A stretch of 64,000 nt of DNA from a gamma proteobacterium symbiont of Ctena orbiculata (GTDB lineage Bacteria; Pseudomonadota; Gammaproteobacteria; Chromatiales; Chromatiaceae): NCBI GenBank assembly GCA_003094555.1, contig NATW01000117.1, positions 1 to 64,000 of the forward strand, in the 5' to 3' direction. This document shows positions 48,679 to 57,310 of this stretch, in pieces. The notes beneath the pieces were generated by a model. That model saw only the letters and a program-made list of their open reading frames with translations, was not told where the DNA came from and searched no databases. Position 1 is the first letter of the stretch; every line of letters begins with the position of its first letter. The position numbers and the translations under genes are program-made.

Positions 48679-49218
48679 ATGCTATTCCGGACGAATCTAT
48701 TTGCCCTGATACTACTGCTTGGCATAGCGCCGCTGCAGGCCGAGAATATCCTTACGGATGACGCTTCCGATGATCTTCTCTATCAGCCAAAGGCCGCTTT
48801 CCAGGAGGAGCGGACACTTCTCCCGGAGAGGATCGACATGGATGATCTCCAGGAATTTGAGGTGGGCGCCGATAATCCCAGATTCAAATACTATGTGGAA
48901 CGCGGCTCACTCCTGACCGGTGGTGACAAGGTCACCCGATTCGTAGTGGTTATCCGTTCACAGTCAGGTGCCACCAACACCTCCTACGAGGCCTTTCGCT
49001 GTGGTGAAAGACTACACAAGGTTTACGCTTATGGCAGCGCCGAGAAACTCTTTCCGGCAACGGAGACCCAGTGGCAGGAGATCCCCAAGGACGAGTCCAC
49101 CGACTATCGCGCCGCCCTCTATGACGACCTGATCTGCAATCTGCTGACCGGCATGAGCAATCCATCCGAGGCCATCTTTCGCGCCATGGGTGAGAATCGT
49201 ACTCTGAGCCATGACTAA
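48679..49218 (+). CDS. CNP1-like family secreted protein
   Basis: A 179-residue protein with a signal peptide (MLFRTNLFALILLLGIAPLQA). The mature part matches the CNP1-like layout: LPERIDMDDLQEFEVGADNPRFKYYVERGSLLTGGDKVTRFVVVIRSQSGATNTSYEAFRCGERLHKVYAYG. The family was first noted in Neisseria and its function is not established. It is separated from prlC by only 15 bases and is likely co-transcribed with it. Confidence 0.85.
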   Translation: MLFRTNLFALILLLGIAPLQAENILTDDASDDLLYQPKAAFQEERTLLPERIDMDDLQEFEVGADNPRFKYYVERGSLLTGGDKVTRFVVVIRSQSGATNTSYEAFRCGERLHKVYAYGSAEKLFPATETQWQEIPKDESTDYRAALYDDLICNLLTGMSNPSEAIFRAMGENRTLSHD

Positions 49219-49233
49219 TTCGGAGCCCAAGCC

Positions 49234-51288
49234 ATGAATCCCCTGATCAATATGCAAGGACTGCCACCCTTTTCCGCCATCACCCCTGAGATGGTTGAAC
49301 CCGCCATGGATCAACTGCTGCAGGAGAACCGGCAGACCATTCAACAACTACTCGGCTCGCAGAAGACGTTCACCTGGGAAAACCTGGTCGAACCCCTGGA
49401 GCAGGCAGAGGATCGCCTGAGCCGCGCCTGGTCCCCGGTGAGTCACATGAATGCGGTAGTCAATAACGACGAGCTGCGGGCGGCCTACAATGCCGTACTG
49501 CCCAAACTTAGCGAATACTCCACCGAAGTGGGACAAAACAGTCAGCTCTGTGATGCCTATAAACAGGTGGCGGCTGGACCCGGACTGGATCAGGCCCAGC
49601 AAAAGATGCTGCACAACGCACTCCTCGACTTTCATCTATCCGGGGTCGATCTGGAGGAAGCCAAGAAGCAGCGCTTCAAGGAGATCAGCCAGGAGCTGTC
49701 CCAACTGACCACCAAGTTCGAAGAGAATCTGCTCGATGCCACCAACGCCTGGAGCAAACTCATCACCGATGAGTCGGCCCTGCAGGGCCTGCCGGCGTCG
49801 GCCCTGGCCCTGGCCCGCCAGACCGCGGCACAGCGCGACCAGGAGGGGTGGTTGCTGACCCTGGAGTATCCCTCCTATCTGCCGCTGATGACCTACGCCG
49901 ATGATCCCCAGCTACGCAGGGAGGTGTACGAAGCCTTCGCCACACGCGCCTCGGATCAAGGACCGGATGCCGGACAGTGGGACAACACCTCAGTGATGGC
50001 GCGTATCTTAGAGCTACGCCATGAGCAGGCAGGCCTGTTGGGATTCTCAAACTATGCCGATCGCTCCCTGGCAAAGAAAATGGCCCGTTCCAGCGATGAG
50101 GTGATCGCCTTCCTGACAGATCTCGCCGAACGTTCTCGCCCGCAGGCAGAGCGTGAACTCAACGAGCTCAAGGAGTTTGCCCTGGCATCGTATGGCATCG
50201 AAGAACTGGAGGCCTGGGATATCGGCTACTATGCGGAAAAACTACGCCAGCAACGCCATAACATCAGTCAGGAGGAGCTCAAACCCTACTTTCCGGAAAC
50301 CCGGGTAATTCCGGGGATGTTCGCGGTGGTGGAGCGCCTGTATGGGATTCGCATACAAGCGGTGGAGGGTGTCGACAGCTGGCACCCCGATGTCCGCTTC
50401 TTCGAGATCCGCGACCGAGACCACCACCTGAGGGGTCAGTTCTATCTCGACCTCTATGCCCGCCCCAAAAAACGCGGTGGTGCCTGGATGGACGAGTGTG
50501 CAACCCGGTTCTTCACCAAAACCATGGACCAGATCCCGGTAGCCTATCTCACCTGTAACTTTTCCCCCCCGGTGGATGGCAAGCCATCCCTGCTGACCCA
50601 TGACGAGGTGTTGACCCTGTTCCATGAATTCGGCCATGGCCTGCATCATCTGTTAACCACGGTGGACTACCCCGCTGTTGCAGGGATCAATGGCGTTGCC
50701 TGGGACGCGGTGGAGCTGCCCAGTCAGTTCATGGAAAACTGGTGCTGGGAAAAACAGGCCCTTGATCTCATATCGGGTCATATCGACAGCGGCGATCCCA
50801 TACCCGATGAGCTCTACCAACGCATGTATAACGCGAGAAACTTCCAATCCGCGATGCAGATGGTGCGACAGCTTGAGTTTGCCCTCTTCGATTTTCGCAT
50901 TCACCGTGAATATGAGCCGCAACGGGGCGGTCGCATCTACGAGATCCTCGAAGAGGTACGCCAGCAGGTGGCAGTGATCACACCACCTCCCTGGAACCGG
51001 TTCGCGCATGGTTTCTCGCATATCTTCGCCGGCGGTTATGCGGCAGGTTACTACAGCTACAAATGGGCGGAGGTGCTATCCGCCGACGCCTTTTCCCTGT
51101 TTGAGGAGCAAGGAATATTCAATGCAGATACTGGACAGGCCTTTCTGCAGGCGGTATTGCAACAGGGAGGTTCCAGGGATGCGATGGAACTCTTCGTGGC
51201 CTTTAGAGGCAGAGAACCCGAGATCGAACCCCTGCTGCGGCATTGCGGTATCGCGGGTCAGGCATCAGCTCAGGATGTGCAAGGGTAA
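49234..51288 (+). CDS. prlC: Oligopeptidase A, zinc metalloprotease
   Basis: Cytoplasmic M3 peptidase that degrades signal peptides and small peptides. The 684-residue protein has the zinc motif HEFGH in LFHEFGHGLHHLLTTV and the third ligand Glu in the segment PSQFMENWCWEKQAL. Substrate-binding Tyr and His lie in the C-terminal HIFAGGYAAGYYSYKWAEVL. The start ATG at 49234 fits the family. In E. coli prlC is followed by rsmJ; here it is followed by a terminator-like hairpin and a minus-strand gene. Confidence 0.96.
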   Translation: MNPLINMQGLPPFSAITPEMVEPAMDQLLQENRQTIQQLLGSQKTFTWENLVEPLEQAEDRLSRAWSPVSHMNAVVNNDELRAAYNAVLPKLSEYSTEVGQNSQLCDAYKQVAAGPGLDQAQQKMLHNALLDFHLSGVDLEEAKKQRFKEISQELSQLTTKFEENLLDATNAWSKLITDESALQGLPASALALARQTAAQRDQEGWLLTLEYPSYLPLMTYADDPQLRREVYEAFATRASDQGPDAGQWDNTSVMARILELRHEQAGLLGFSNYADRSLAKKMARSSDEVIAFLTDLAERSRPQAERELNELKEFALASYGIEELEAWDIGYYAEKLRQQRHNISQEELKPYFPETRVIPGMFAVVERLYGIRIQAVEGVDSWHPDVRFFEIRDRDHHLRGQFYLDLYARPKKRGGAWMDECATRFFTKTMDQIPVAYLTCNFSPPVDGKPSLLTHDEVLTLFHEFGHGLHHLLTTVDYPAVAGINGVAWDAVELPSQFMENWCWEKQALDLISGHIDSGDPIPDELYQRMYNARNFQSAMQMVRQLEFALFDFRIHREYEPQRGGRIYEILEEVRQQVAVITPPPWNRFAHGFSHIFAGGYAAGYYSYKWAEVLSADAFSLFEEQGIFNADTGQAFLQAVLQQGGSRDAMELFVAFRGREPEIEPLLRHCGIAGQASAQDVQG

Positions 51289-51296
51289 AAAAAACC

Positions 51297-51318
51297 GGGT
51301 GACGCTGGCGCGTCACCC
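51297..51318 (-). terminator. Rho-independent terminator for the minus-strand gene
   Basis: Arms gggtgacgc and gcgtcaccc enclose the loop tggc. On the minus strand the hairpin is followed by ggtttttttt, a strong T run, 138 bases past the stop of the small hypothetical gene. The same hairpin could slow plus-strand transcription from prlC. Confidence 0.85.
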
Positions 51319-51455
51319 CTGTCGGGCCAGTTGAATATAATACCCGACAAACACCACTGATCATTGCCTCAGACAATACCTTTCGCCGCTCTCGCAGTTT
51401 CGCAGTCGATTGGTAAGGCAGATCAACCAGTATTCGTTATTCTGAACAACGGGAT

Positions 51456-51665
51456 CTAACCCTCTGCGACATAGTCATCCGTATCGTTGCCGCAGACTAC
51501 TTTACGATCCTGCAATAGCATGTTCTGATAGATACTCTTGGTCACCTCGCTCTCGAAGTAGATCTCAACCCCATTCTCACCATCACCCTCATACAGACAG
51601 GGGTGTCCTTCCGTATCTGACACATCGTGCAGGGTAATGGGATCCAGGGTGGTTCGGATATTCAT
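51456..51665 (-). CDS. Small hypothetical protein, acidic
   Basis: A 69-residue cytoplasmic protein starting MNIRTTLDPITLHDVSDTEG and continuing PCLYEGDGENGVEIYFESEVTKSIYQNML. It is acidic with two cysteines (HPCLYEG, VVCGND), has no signal or membrane helix and no family that I recognise. The frame also opens at 51698. The ATG at 51665 was preferred as the more typical length. The upstream 51666-51875 contains nothing recognisable. Confidence 0.5.
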   Translation of the reverse strand: MNIRTTLDPITLHDVSDTEGHPCLYEGDGENGVEIYFESEVTKSIYQNMLLQDRKVVCGNDTDDYVAEG

Positions 51666-51875
51666 AATCGGCATCTCCCCCGAAGAATCACTTATCACCC
51701 TTTAAGCTATAGAAATACCCAGCAAAACAATCAAGTAAATATCGTCCCACAAACAAATGAGGAAAATGGGGAATTTACAGTGATCGCGCCGTTTTATCCT
51801 GGCTGACTATTCACCCTATTCAGCCAGTTGCTTTTTACAACAGCTTGCGCGTCGGTGAAATTCTTAATACCGGGT

Positions 51876-53186
51876 CTAAGCAGTTGTGAACAGCTCGAAG
51901 AAGAGCCAATAGACAAGGCTGGCCAATATAAGGCCGAAAAACATCACCGGCAGACCGGTGCGCATCCAAATCATGGGAGAGATTCTGGCCTCGGGCATGC
52001 CGCTCTTTTCCGATTCGCTGACCGCAATAATGTTTGCGGTAGCACCAAGATGGGTGCCGTTGCCTCCCAGACCGACCCCCAATGCCAAGGCCCACCACAG
52101 AGGGGCGATATTCACCCCACTGCTCTCGAGCCCGAGAATGATCGGGATCATGGTGACGGTAAAGGGAATATTATCGACCACCGCACTGAGTATCGCCGCC
52201 ACCCACATCAGCAGCAGCCCGGTCAGCATCAGCATGGCGGGATCCTGTGCCAGAGTTGCCAGCATATGACCAAACAGATCAAGGAGACCCGATGACTCCA
52301 CACCGCCCACAATGATGAATAAACCGGCGAAGAAAAACAGCACCGACCAGTTCACCGAGCCGAACAACTCCTCCATATCGGGACGCAGCAGCAGGAGTGC
52401 CACAGTGAGACCGATAAATGAGGCATAGGCCGGCAACAGATGCAGATTGTGATGGATAAAGAACAGCACCACCACGATAAACAGGGCAAACAGGACTCTC
52501 CTCAGACCCTGCGCATCCTTAATCGCATGTGTCGCCACCAGTTTCTTGGGATCCTCGCCGCTATTCACAAGCTGCTCACGGAATAGAAACAGCATCAGTC
52601 CCACCGTACCGACCCATACCACCAAAACCGGCAATCCCATATGCACCAGAAAGGAGTTGAAACTGATATCGGCGGCACTGCCGATCATCAGGTTCGGCGG
52701 GTCACCCACCAGGGTGGCGGCACCGCCGATATTGGATAACATCGCCTCCGCCATCAAATAGGGCATGGGATTGATCTTCAGCAGGCGACAGATCAGCACC
52801 GTCAGCGGCGCGAACACGATCACGGTAGTCACGTTGTCCAGGATCATACTGATCACACTCACCGCAAGGCTGAGATAGATCAGCAACAGCTTGGGATTGC
52901 CGTTGGCCCAATGGGTGATGTGCACGGCGGCGTAGTCGAAGGCGCCGGTAGGTCGCAGCAGGGCCACCAGCATCATCATGGCGGCCAGCAATAGAATCGT
53001 GTTGCCGTCAACCGCCAGTACCGCGGCCTCCTGGGTATAGAAACCCATCCACATGCCAACACCGATCATCACCACCGCCCCAAGGATAGCGGCGATCGTC
53101 CGATGCATCCTCTCTGAAAAGATCAACACATAGGAGACCACCAGCACCAGGGCGGAGGTCCACATTTCAGGGGTTATGGTCTGCAT
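51876..53186 (-). CDS. ArsB/NhaD-type ion transporter
   Basis: A 436-residue membrane protein with about 11 helices from the ArsB/NhaD ion transporter superfamily. Signatures include LDNVTTVIVFAPLTVLICRLL, the GGAATLVGDPPNLMIGSAADISF loop, and the second half repeat ILSAVVDNIPFTVTMIPIIL and GGNGTHLGATANIIAVSESEKSG. Whether it moves sodium, arsenite or another ion cannot be decided here. It is third in a minus-strand run after ttcA and a CBS protein. Confidence 0.9.
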   Translation of the reverse strand: MQTITPEMWTSALVLVVSYVLIFSERMHRTIAAILGAVVMIGVGMWMGFYTQEAAVLAVDGNTILLLAAMMMLVALLRPTGAFDYAAVHITHWANGNPKLLLIYLSLAVSVISMILDNVTTVIVFAPLTVLICRLLKINPMPYLMAEAMLSNIGGAATLVGDPPNLMIGSAADISFNSFLVHMGLPVLVVWVGTVGLMLFLFREQLVNSGEDPKKLVATHAIKDAQGLRRVLFALFIVVVLFFIHHNLHLLPAYASFIGLTVALLLLRPDMEELFGSVNWSVLFFFAGLFIIVGGVESSGLLDLFGHMLATLAQDPAMLMLTGLLLMWVAAILSAVVDNIPFTVTMIPIILGLESSGVNIAPLWWALALGVGLGGNGTHLGATANIIAVSESEKSGMPEARISPMIWMRTGLPVMFFGLILASLVYWLFFELFTTA

Positions 53187-53198
53187 ATGCTTGGGCGG

Positions 53199-53657
53199 CT
53201 ACTCGACACAGCACTCTTTGGTGACAACCGCCCTGGCGATACTCATCCGGGTTACCACCCCCTGATACTCCTCCTCCTCGGTGACAAACAGATATTCGGT
53301 ATTGTATTGCTCCATAATCGCCAGGGCCTTGATCGCCTGAAAATTGGCCGAGAGATGTATCGCATCGGGAAAAATATAGTTATCCACCGCCTCTTCCATC
53401 AGTTCGTCAGCACGCATGTGGGGGAAATCGAGATGTTCGATATCGTCACCGAGCAGATGGGCGCCATGGATCACATCCTCCGGTATACAGCAGAGCAGGA
53501 ATAGATGTCTGACGGAGAATCGACCGCTCAGTTTACCCTCCGCATTCACATACGGAATACCCGGGACATCTTTCTCCACACACTCCAGCATCACCTCGCC
53601 AATACGCATCCCCGGGCGGGCGACTTTAGTGGGAATCGATATATGTTTGATCTTCAT
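53199..53657 (-). CDS. Stand-alone CBS-pair protein
   Basis: A 152-residue protein made of one CBS pair, each half holding a beta-alpha-beta core (ARPGMRIGEVMLECVEKDVPGIPYVNAEGKLSGRFSVRHLF and DAIHLSANFQAIKALAIMEQYNTEYLFVTEEEEYQGVVTR). CBS pairs bind adenine nucleotides or ions and commonly gate transporters. It overlaps ttcA by 4 bases and lies 12 bases before the transporter, so the likely partner, an inference, is the transporter. Confidence 0.88.
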   Translation of the reverse strand: MKIKHISIPTKVARPGMRIGEVMLECVEKDVPGIPYVNAEGKLSGRFSVRHLFLLCCIPEDVIHGAHLLGDDIEHLDFPHMRADELMEEAVDNYIFPDAIHLSANFQAIKALAIMEQYNTEYLFVTEEEEYQGVVTRMSIARAVVTKECCVE

Positions 53658-54388
53658 GGCGGTGTTTCATCCATCAGTGGCTTCATGGCGTGCAGCATAT
53701 TGGCAAACAGATGCCGGTTCTGCCGCTCCTCCCTGGCCAGCAGCTGTTTGGTATATGCTCGCTGGGTAGGCGCGGTAAAGCAAGCGGGGCAGTTGTCGGG
53801 AATAACCGGCAGCCCCGCCTCGACAGCAAAGGCACCGGTTTGGGTCTCACGGCAGTAGACCAATGGCCGAATGATCCGAATATCCCCGGCATCGTTGAGA
53901 TAGTGAGCCTTCATGGTACGTAGCTGCCCTTCATGAAACAGGGACATCAGCAGACTCTCCGCCAGATCGTCCAGATGCTGGGCCAGGGCCAGTACGTTAT
54001 AACCCTCGCGGCGGCAGGTGGAATACATAATGCCACGCTTCATCCGCGCGCAGTAGGCACAGAATGAGTTGCCTTCCATGTTCTGCTTGGCCTCCTCCAT
54101 GATCGGCTGCTCCGCATAGTGCCAGGAGACGCCGAGCGCATCATAGTAGGCCTTGAGCGGCGCCGGATCGAAACCCTCGATCTGCGGATCGACGGTGATC
54201 ACCCCCAGCTCGAACCTGACGGGGGCATAACCCTTCAGGTGAAACAGGATCTGTAACAGCGAGAGGGAATCCTTGCCGCCGGAAACACCCAGCAGGATTC
54301 TGTCACCCTCTCGGATCATTTGGAAATCGGCAATCGCTCTGCCGACTTTGCGCAGCAGGGATTTCGGTGGCTTTTGATAGTCAGTCAT
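53654..54388 (-). CDS. ttcA: tRNA 2-thiocytidine synthetase TtcA
   Basis: TtcA thiolates C32 of some tRNAs using an iron-sulfur cluster. The 244-residue protein has the PP-loop ATPase motif SGGKDSLSLLQ and the two CxxC pairs expected for the cluster (CAYC in FCAYCARMKRG and CPAC in DNCPACFTAP). The ATG at 54388 (MTDYQKPPKS) is family-typical; the longer upstream frame is not. It heads the run with the CBS protein and ion transporter. Confidence 0.93.
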   Translation of the reverse strand: MTDYQKPPKSLLRKVGRAIADFQMIREGDRILLGVSGGKDSLSLLQILFHLKGYAPVRFELGVITVDPQIEGFDPAPLKAYYDALGVSWHYAEQPIMEEAKQNMEGNSFCAYCARMKRGIMYSTCRREGYNVLALAQHLDDLAESLLMSLFHEGQLRTMKAHYLNDAGDIRIIRPLVYCRETQTGAFAVEAGLPVIPDNCPACFTAPTQRAYTKQLLAREERQNRHLFANMLHAMKPLMDETPP

Positions 54389-54493
54389 CCCTGCATTCTG
54401 ACATGAAGCCGGGACCTCACCAATGTTGTGCGTTGCATTTGATGATAGGATCAAGCATCTTTGAGGATGTCAGCACACCAGGGGATCAGACAT

Positions 54494-55417
54494 ATGGATA
54501 TCTTCGTACTTGCCGTCTTGGCGTTTGCCATCGTGATCGTTGTCCTCGGCGCCAAACGCGTGCCTCAGGGAAACGAATATACCGTAGAGCGATTCGGTCG
54601 CTACACCAAGACCCTGCGCCCGGGCCTCAATCTCATCGTCCCGGTCATCGATCAGATCGGTAAAAAGATGAACATGATGGAGCAGGTCATGGATGTACCC
54701 TCGCAAGAGGTGATCACCAAGGACAACGCCATGGTAACCGTGGATGGGGTGATCTTCTTTCAAGTCCTCGATGCCTCCCAGGCGGCCTACGAGGTGAACA
54801 ATCTCTACAGCGCCATCCTCAACCTGACCATGACCAATATCCGCACGGTGATGGGTTCAATGGACCTGGATCAGCTGCTCTCCCAGCGCGACACCATCAA
54901 TACCCAGCTGCTGACAGTGGTGGATGACGCCACCACCCCCTGGGGGGTGAAGGTAACCCGTATCGAGATCAAGGATATCTCGCCCCCCAGAGATCTGGTT
55001 GATGCAATGGCCAGGCAGATGAAGGCGGAAAGGGAGAAGCGTGCTGCCATCCTGGAGGCGGAGGGCGAACGCCAATCCGCCATCCTCAAGGCCGAGGGCG
55101 AGAAGCAATCAGCGATCCTCCAGGCAGAGGGTGAAAAGGAGGCCGCCTACCGTGAGGCCGAGGCCCGAGAGCGCCTGGCGGAAGCGGAAGGCCGGGCAAC
55201 CAGCGTGGTATCGGAGGCGATCGCCATGGGGGATGTGAATGCTATCAACTATTTTGTCGCCCAAAAATACACCGACGCCCTGCAGCAGATCGCCTCGGCA
55301 GAGAATCAGAAGGTCATCATGATGCCCCTGGAGGCGTCGAGTCTGATCGGTTCCCTCGCCGGTATCGCTGAAATCGCCAAACAGACCTTCGACAGGAAAG
55401 CCGAAGGAGCGGATTGA
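54494..55417 (+). CDS. qmcA: SPFH/Band 7 membrane protein, QmcA-like
   Basis: A 307-residue SPFH protein with one N-terminal anchor ([19 protein letters not shown]), the SPFH domain ([33 protein letters not shown]...) and a long Glu/Ala coiled coil with repeated AEGE units ([51 protein letters not shown]). It is predicted to form large membrane rings. The ATG at 54494 was used. It overlaps the nfeD gene in TGATG, so the pair is coupled. Confidence 0.94.
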   Translation: MDIFVLAVLAFAIVIVVLGAKRVPQGNEYTVERFGRYTKTLRPGLNLIVPVIDQIGKKMNMMEQVMDVPSQEVITKDNAMVTVDGVIFFQVLDASQAAYEVNNLYSAILNLTMTNIRTVMGSMDLDQLLSQRDTINTQLLTVVDDATTPWGVKVTRIEIKDISPPRDLVDAMARQMKAEREKRAAILEAEGERQSAILKAEGEKQSAILQAEGEKEAAYREAEARERLAEAEGRATSVVSEAIAMGDVNAINYFVAQKYTDALQQIASAENQKVIMMPLEASSLIGSLAGIAEIAKQTFDRKAEGAD

Positions 55418-55863
55418 TGCAGTGGTTGACGCAACTCGATTACTGGCACTGGCTGATACTGGCCATTCTGCTGATGATCCTGGAGGTATTCTCTCCCGGT
55501 GCCTTTCTGCTCTGGATGGGACTGGCCGCGGGGTCGGTCGGCCTGCTGCTACTGCTTATTCCCGGCCTCAGCTGGCAGTTGCAGATCCTGCTGTTTGCCG
55601 TATTGAGCGTAGCGACCATCGTCCTGGTGCGGGCCTTTCTGCAGCGCAGGCCCATCGAAACTGATCAGCCCCATCTCAACCGTCGGGGGGAACAGTATAT
55701 CGACCGTACATTCACCCTCCAGGAACCCATCATCAACGGTGAAGGTAAGATCCGCGTCGACGACACCAGTTGGAAAATAAACGGGGAGGATTGTCCCACA
55801 GGGACCCGCATAAGGGTCACCGGCGTGCAGGGTGTGGTGTTGCAGGTCAGTCGAGATGAGTAG
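55417..55863 (+). CDS. NfeD family membrane protein
   Basis: A 148-residue short NfeD-like protein: two or three helices (WHWLILAILLMILEVFSPGAFLLWMGLAAGSVGLLLLLIPG, LQILLFAVLSVATIVLV) followed by a C-terminal OB-type beta domain (GRVGEQ-like region, here RGEQYIDRTFTLQEPIINGEGKIRVDDTSW). NfeD proteins form complexes with the SPFH partner encoded next to them. The start ATG overlaps the qmcA stop. A 238-base spacer follows before the regulators. Confidence 0.92.
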   Translation: MQWLTQLDYWHWLILAILLMILEVFSPGAFLLWMGLAAGSVGLLLLLIPGLSWQLQILLFAVLSVATIVLVRAFLQRRPIETDQPHLNRRGEQYIDRTFTLQEPIINGEGKIRVDDTSWKINGEDCPTGTRIRVTGVQGVVLQVSRDE

Positions 55864-56067
55864 GCGCTCAACAGCTATCGAGCTGGGTTAAAAAAACTAG
55901 CAACTTTTTGGGAAAATCGATTCAAGAATCCTATACTTGATACCGATAAACTAAATAGACCTGCCACAAAATGTTGCTGTAATTCTCGATTATAGTCAGG
56001 CCAAACATTTGGGGAGTATCCTCAGCTCGCTCCCTTAATCAATAAACGACTCATGGATGAGCTGCCC

Positions 56068-56085
56068 TACCGCCTCCCGGCGGTA
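56068..56085 (+). promoter_or_regulatory. Hairpin in the leader of the HDOD regulator gene
   Basis: The sequence taccgcctcccggcggta forms a perfect 7-base stem with a 4-base loop, 16 bases before the start at 56102. In the 55864-56101 spacer, it may influence translation, because no ribosome site is clear beyond it. Confidence 0.45.
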
Positions 56086-56101
56086 ACGATAGGCGACCGA
56101 T

Positions 56102-57310
56102 ATGTACACTGAAACCCGTGCAGTACTATTCGTCGACAGCGACCGTAATCAGCTACAATCTCTCAAGCGCACCCTGCGTGAATTCAAAAAAAAATGGCAG
56201 CTTCACTATGCCGATGACGCCCAACAGGCCCTGGAAATCATGCAACAGGACGCGGTGGATATCGTTGTAAGTGAAACCCAACTCTCCGGCATGTCAGGCA
56301 GCGAGTTGTTGAAAGAGATTCAGCTGCACTATCCCAGTGCGACTCGGTTGTTATTTTCCGGACAGGCGATGCGCACACCCGCACAAGAGGTTGTACATCA
56401 TGCCCATCAGTTCATCGCCAAACCATGCAATAGCGATGAGCTGATAAACATCCTGCAGCGGGTTTTCCAGCTGCGCAGTCTGCTGAACAACCCATCCATC
56501 GAAGAGATGATCAGCAGCCTGGGCACACTACCCAGCCTCCCCTCCACCTATCAGCAGATGATCACTGCCCTGCAATCCGACGCCACTACCGCCATGGATA
56601 TCGGCAAGATCGTGGCCCAGGATATCGGTATGTCGGCCAAGATCCTGCAAATGGTCAACTCGGCCTTCTTCGGTCTGCCACAGAAGGTCGCCTCGCCGGA
56701 ACATGCGGTGACATTGTTAGGCATAGAGGCGGTCACCAATCTGGCACTCACCGCCGGGGTGTTTTCTCAGCTCGATCCCAAGCTTATGGACGAGTTTCAC
56801 CTGGAGCAGCTGTGGCACCACAGTATGCTCGTCTCGGGGCTGGTACAACGCCTCTCCAAGGCTGCCGGCATGAATCAGCAGGAGAGCCAGGTACCAATGT
56901 TGGCGGGTCTGCTGCACGATCTGGGCAAACTGGTCCTCGCCACCCATGATACCGATGAGTATCGCCGCATCATACAACAGACGGAACGGGACAAGCTTCC
57001 TCTGTATGAGATCGAATCAGAATCAATATGGTGTAGCCATGCCACCATTGGCGCCTATCTCATGGGGTTGTGGGGGCTCCCCTACAGGGCAGTCGATGCG
57101 GTTGCCCTGCACCACACAGTCGAGAGCCAGAGTCGTGAGCGCCTTGACTGTCTACTAGTGTATGCCGCCAATCTGCTAGTGAATGCGTCAAACCACAATC
57201 AATATAGCACCTACTACTCAACGCAACGATTGGAAGCCCTGCTGGCACCAGAAGAATTAACTCAATGGATAGCCATTTGTGAGGAGTATTTAAATGGAAA
57301 AACTGCCTGA
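56102..57310 (+). CDS. Receiver-HDOD protein with Glu in place of the phospho-Asp
   Basis: A 402-residue regulator. The receiver domain (1-125) has Asp12, Ser86, and Lys107 (FIAKPCN), but at the phosphorylation site it reads IVVSETQLSG with Glu58 in place of Asp. Glu can mimic phospho-Asp, so it may be fixed in the on state or be controlled by dimerisation. The HDOD domain follows (about 135-325: LPSLPSTYQQMITALQSD, HAVTLLGIEAVTNLAL, GLLHDLGKLVLATH). HDOD is a degenerate HD domain used in signalling. It overlaps the next gene by 17 bases. Confidence 0.9.
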   Translation: MYTETRAVLFVDSDRNQLQSLKRTLREFKKKWQLHYADDAQQALEIMQQDAVDIVVSETQLSGMSGSELLKEIQLHYPSATRLLFSGQAMRTPAQEVVHHAHQFIAKPCNSDELINILQRVFQLRSLLNNPSIEEMISSLGTLPSLPSTYQQMITALQSDATTAMDIGKIVAQDIGMSAKILQMVNSAFFGLPQKVASPEHAVTLLGIEAVTNLALTAGVFSQLDPKLMDEFHLEQLWHHSMLVSGLVQRLSKAAGMNQQESQVPMLAGLLHDLGKLVLATHDTDEYRRIIQQTERDKLPLYEIESESIWCSHATIGAYLMGLWGLPYRAVDAVALHHTVESQSRERLDCLLVYAANLLVNASNHNQYSTYYSTQRLEALLAPEELTQWIAICEEYLNGKTA

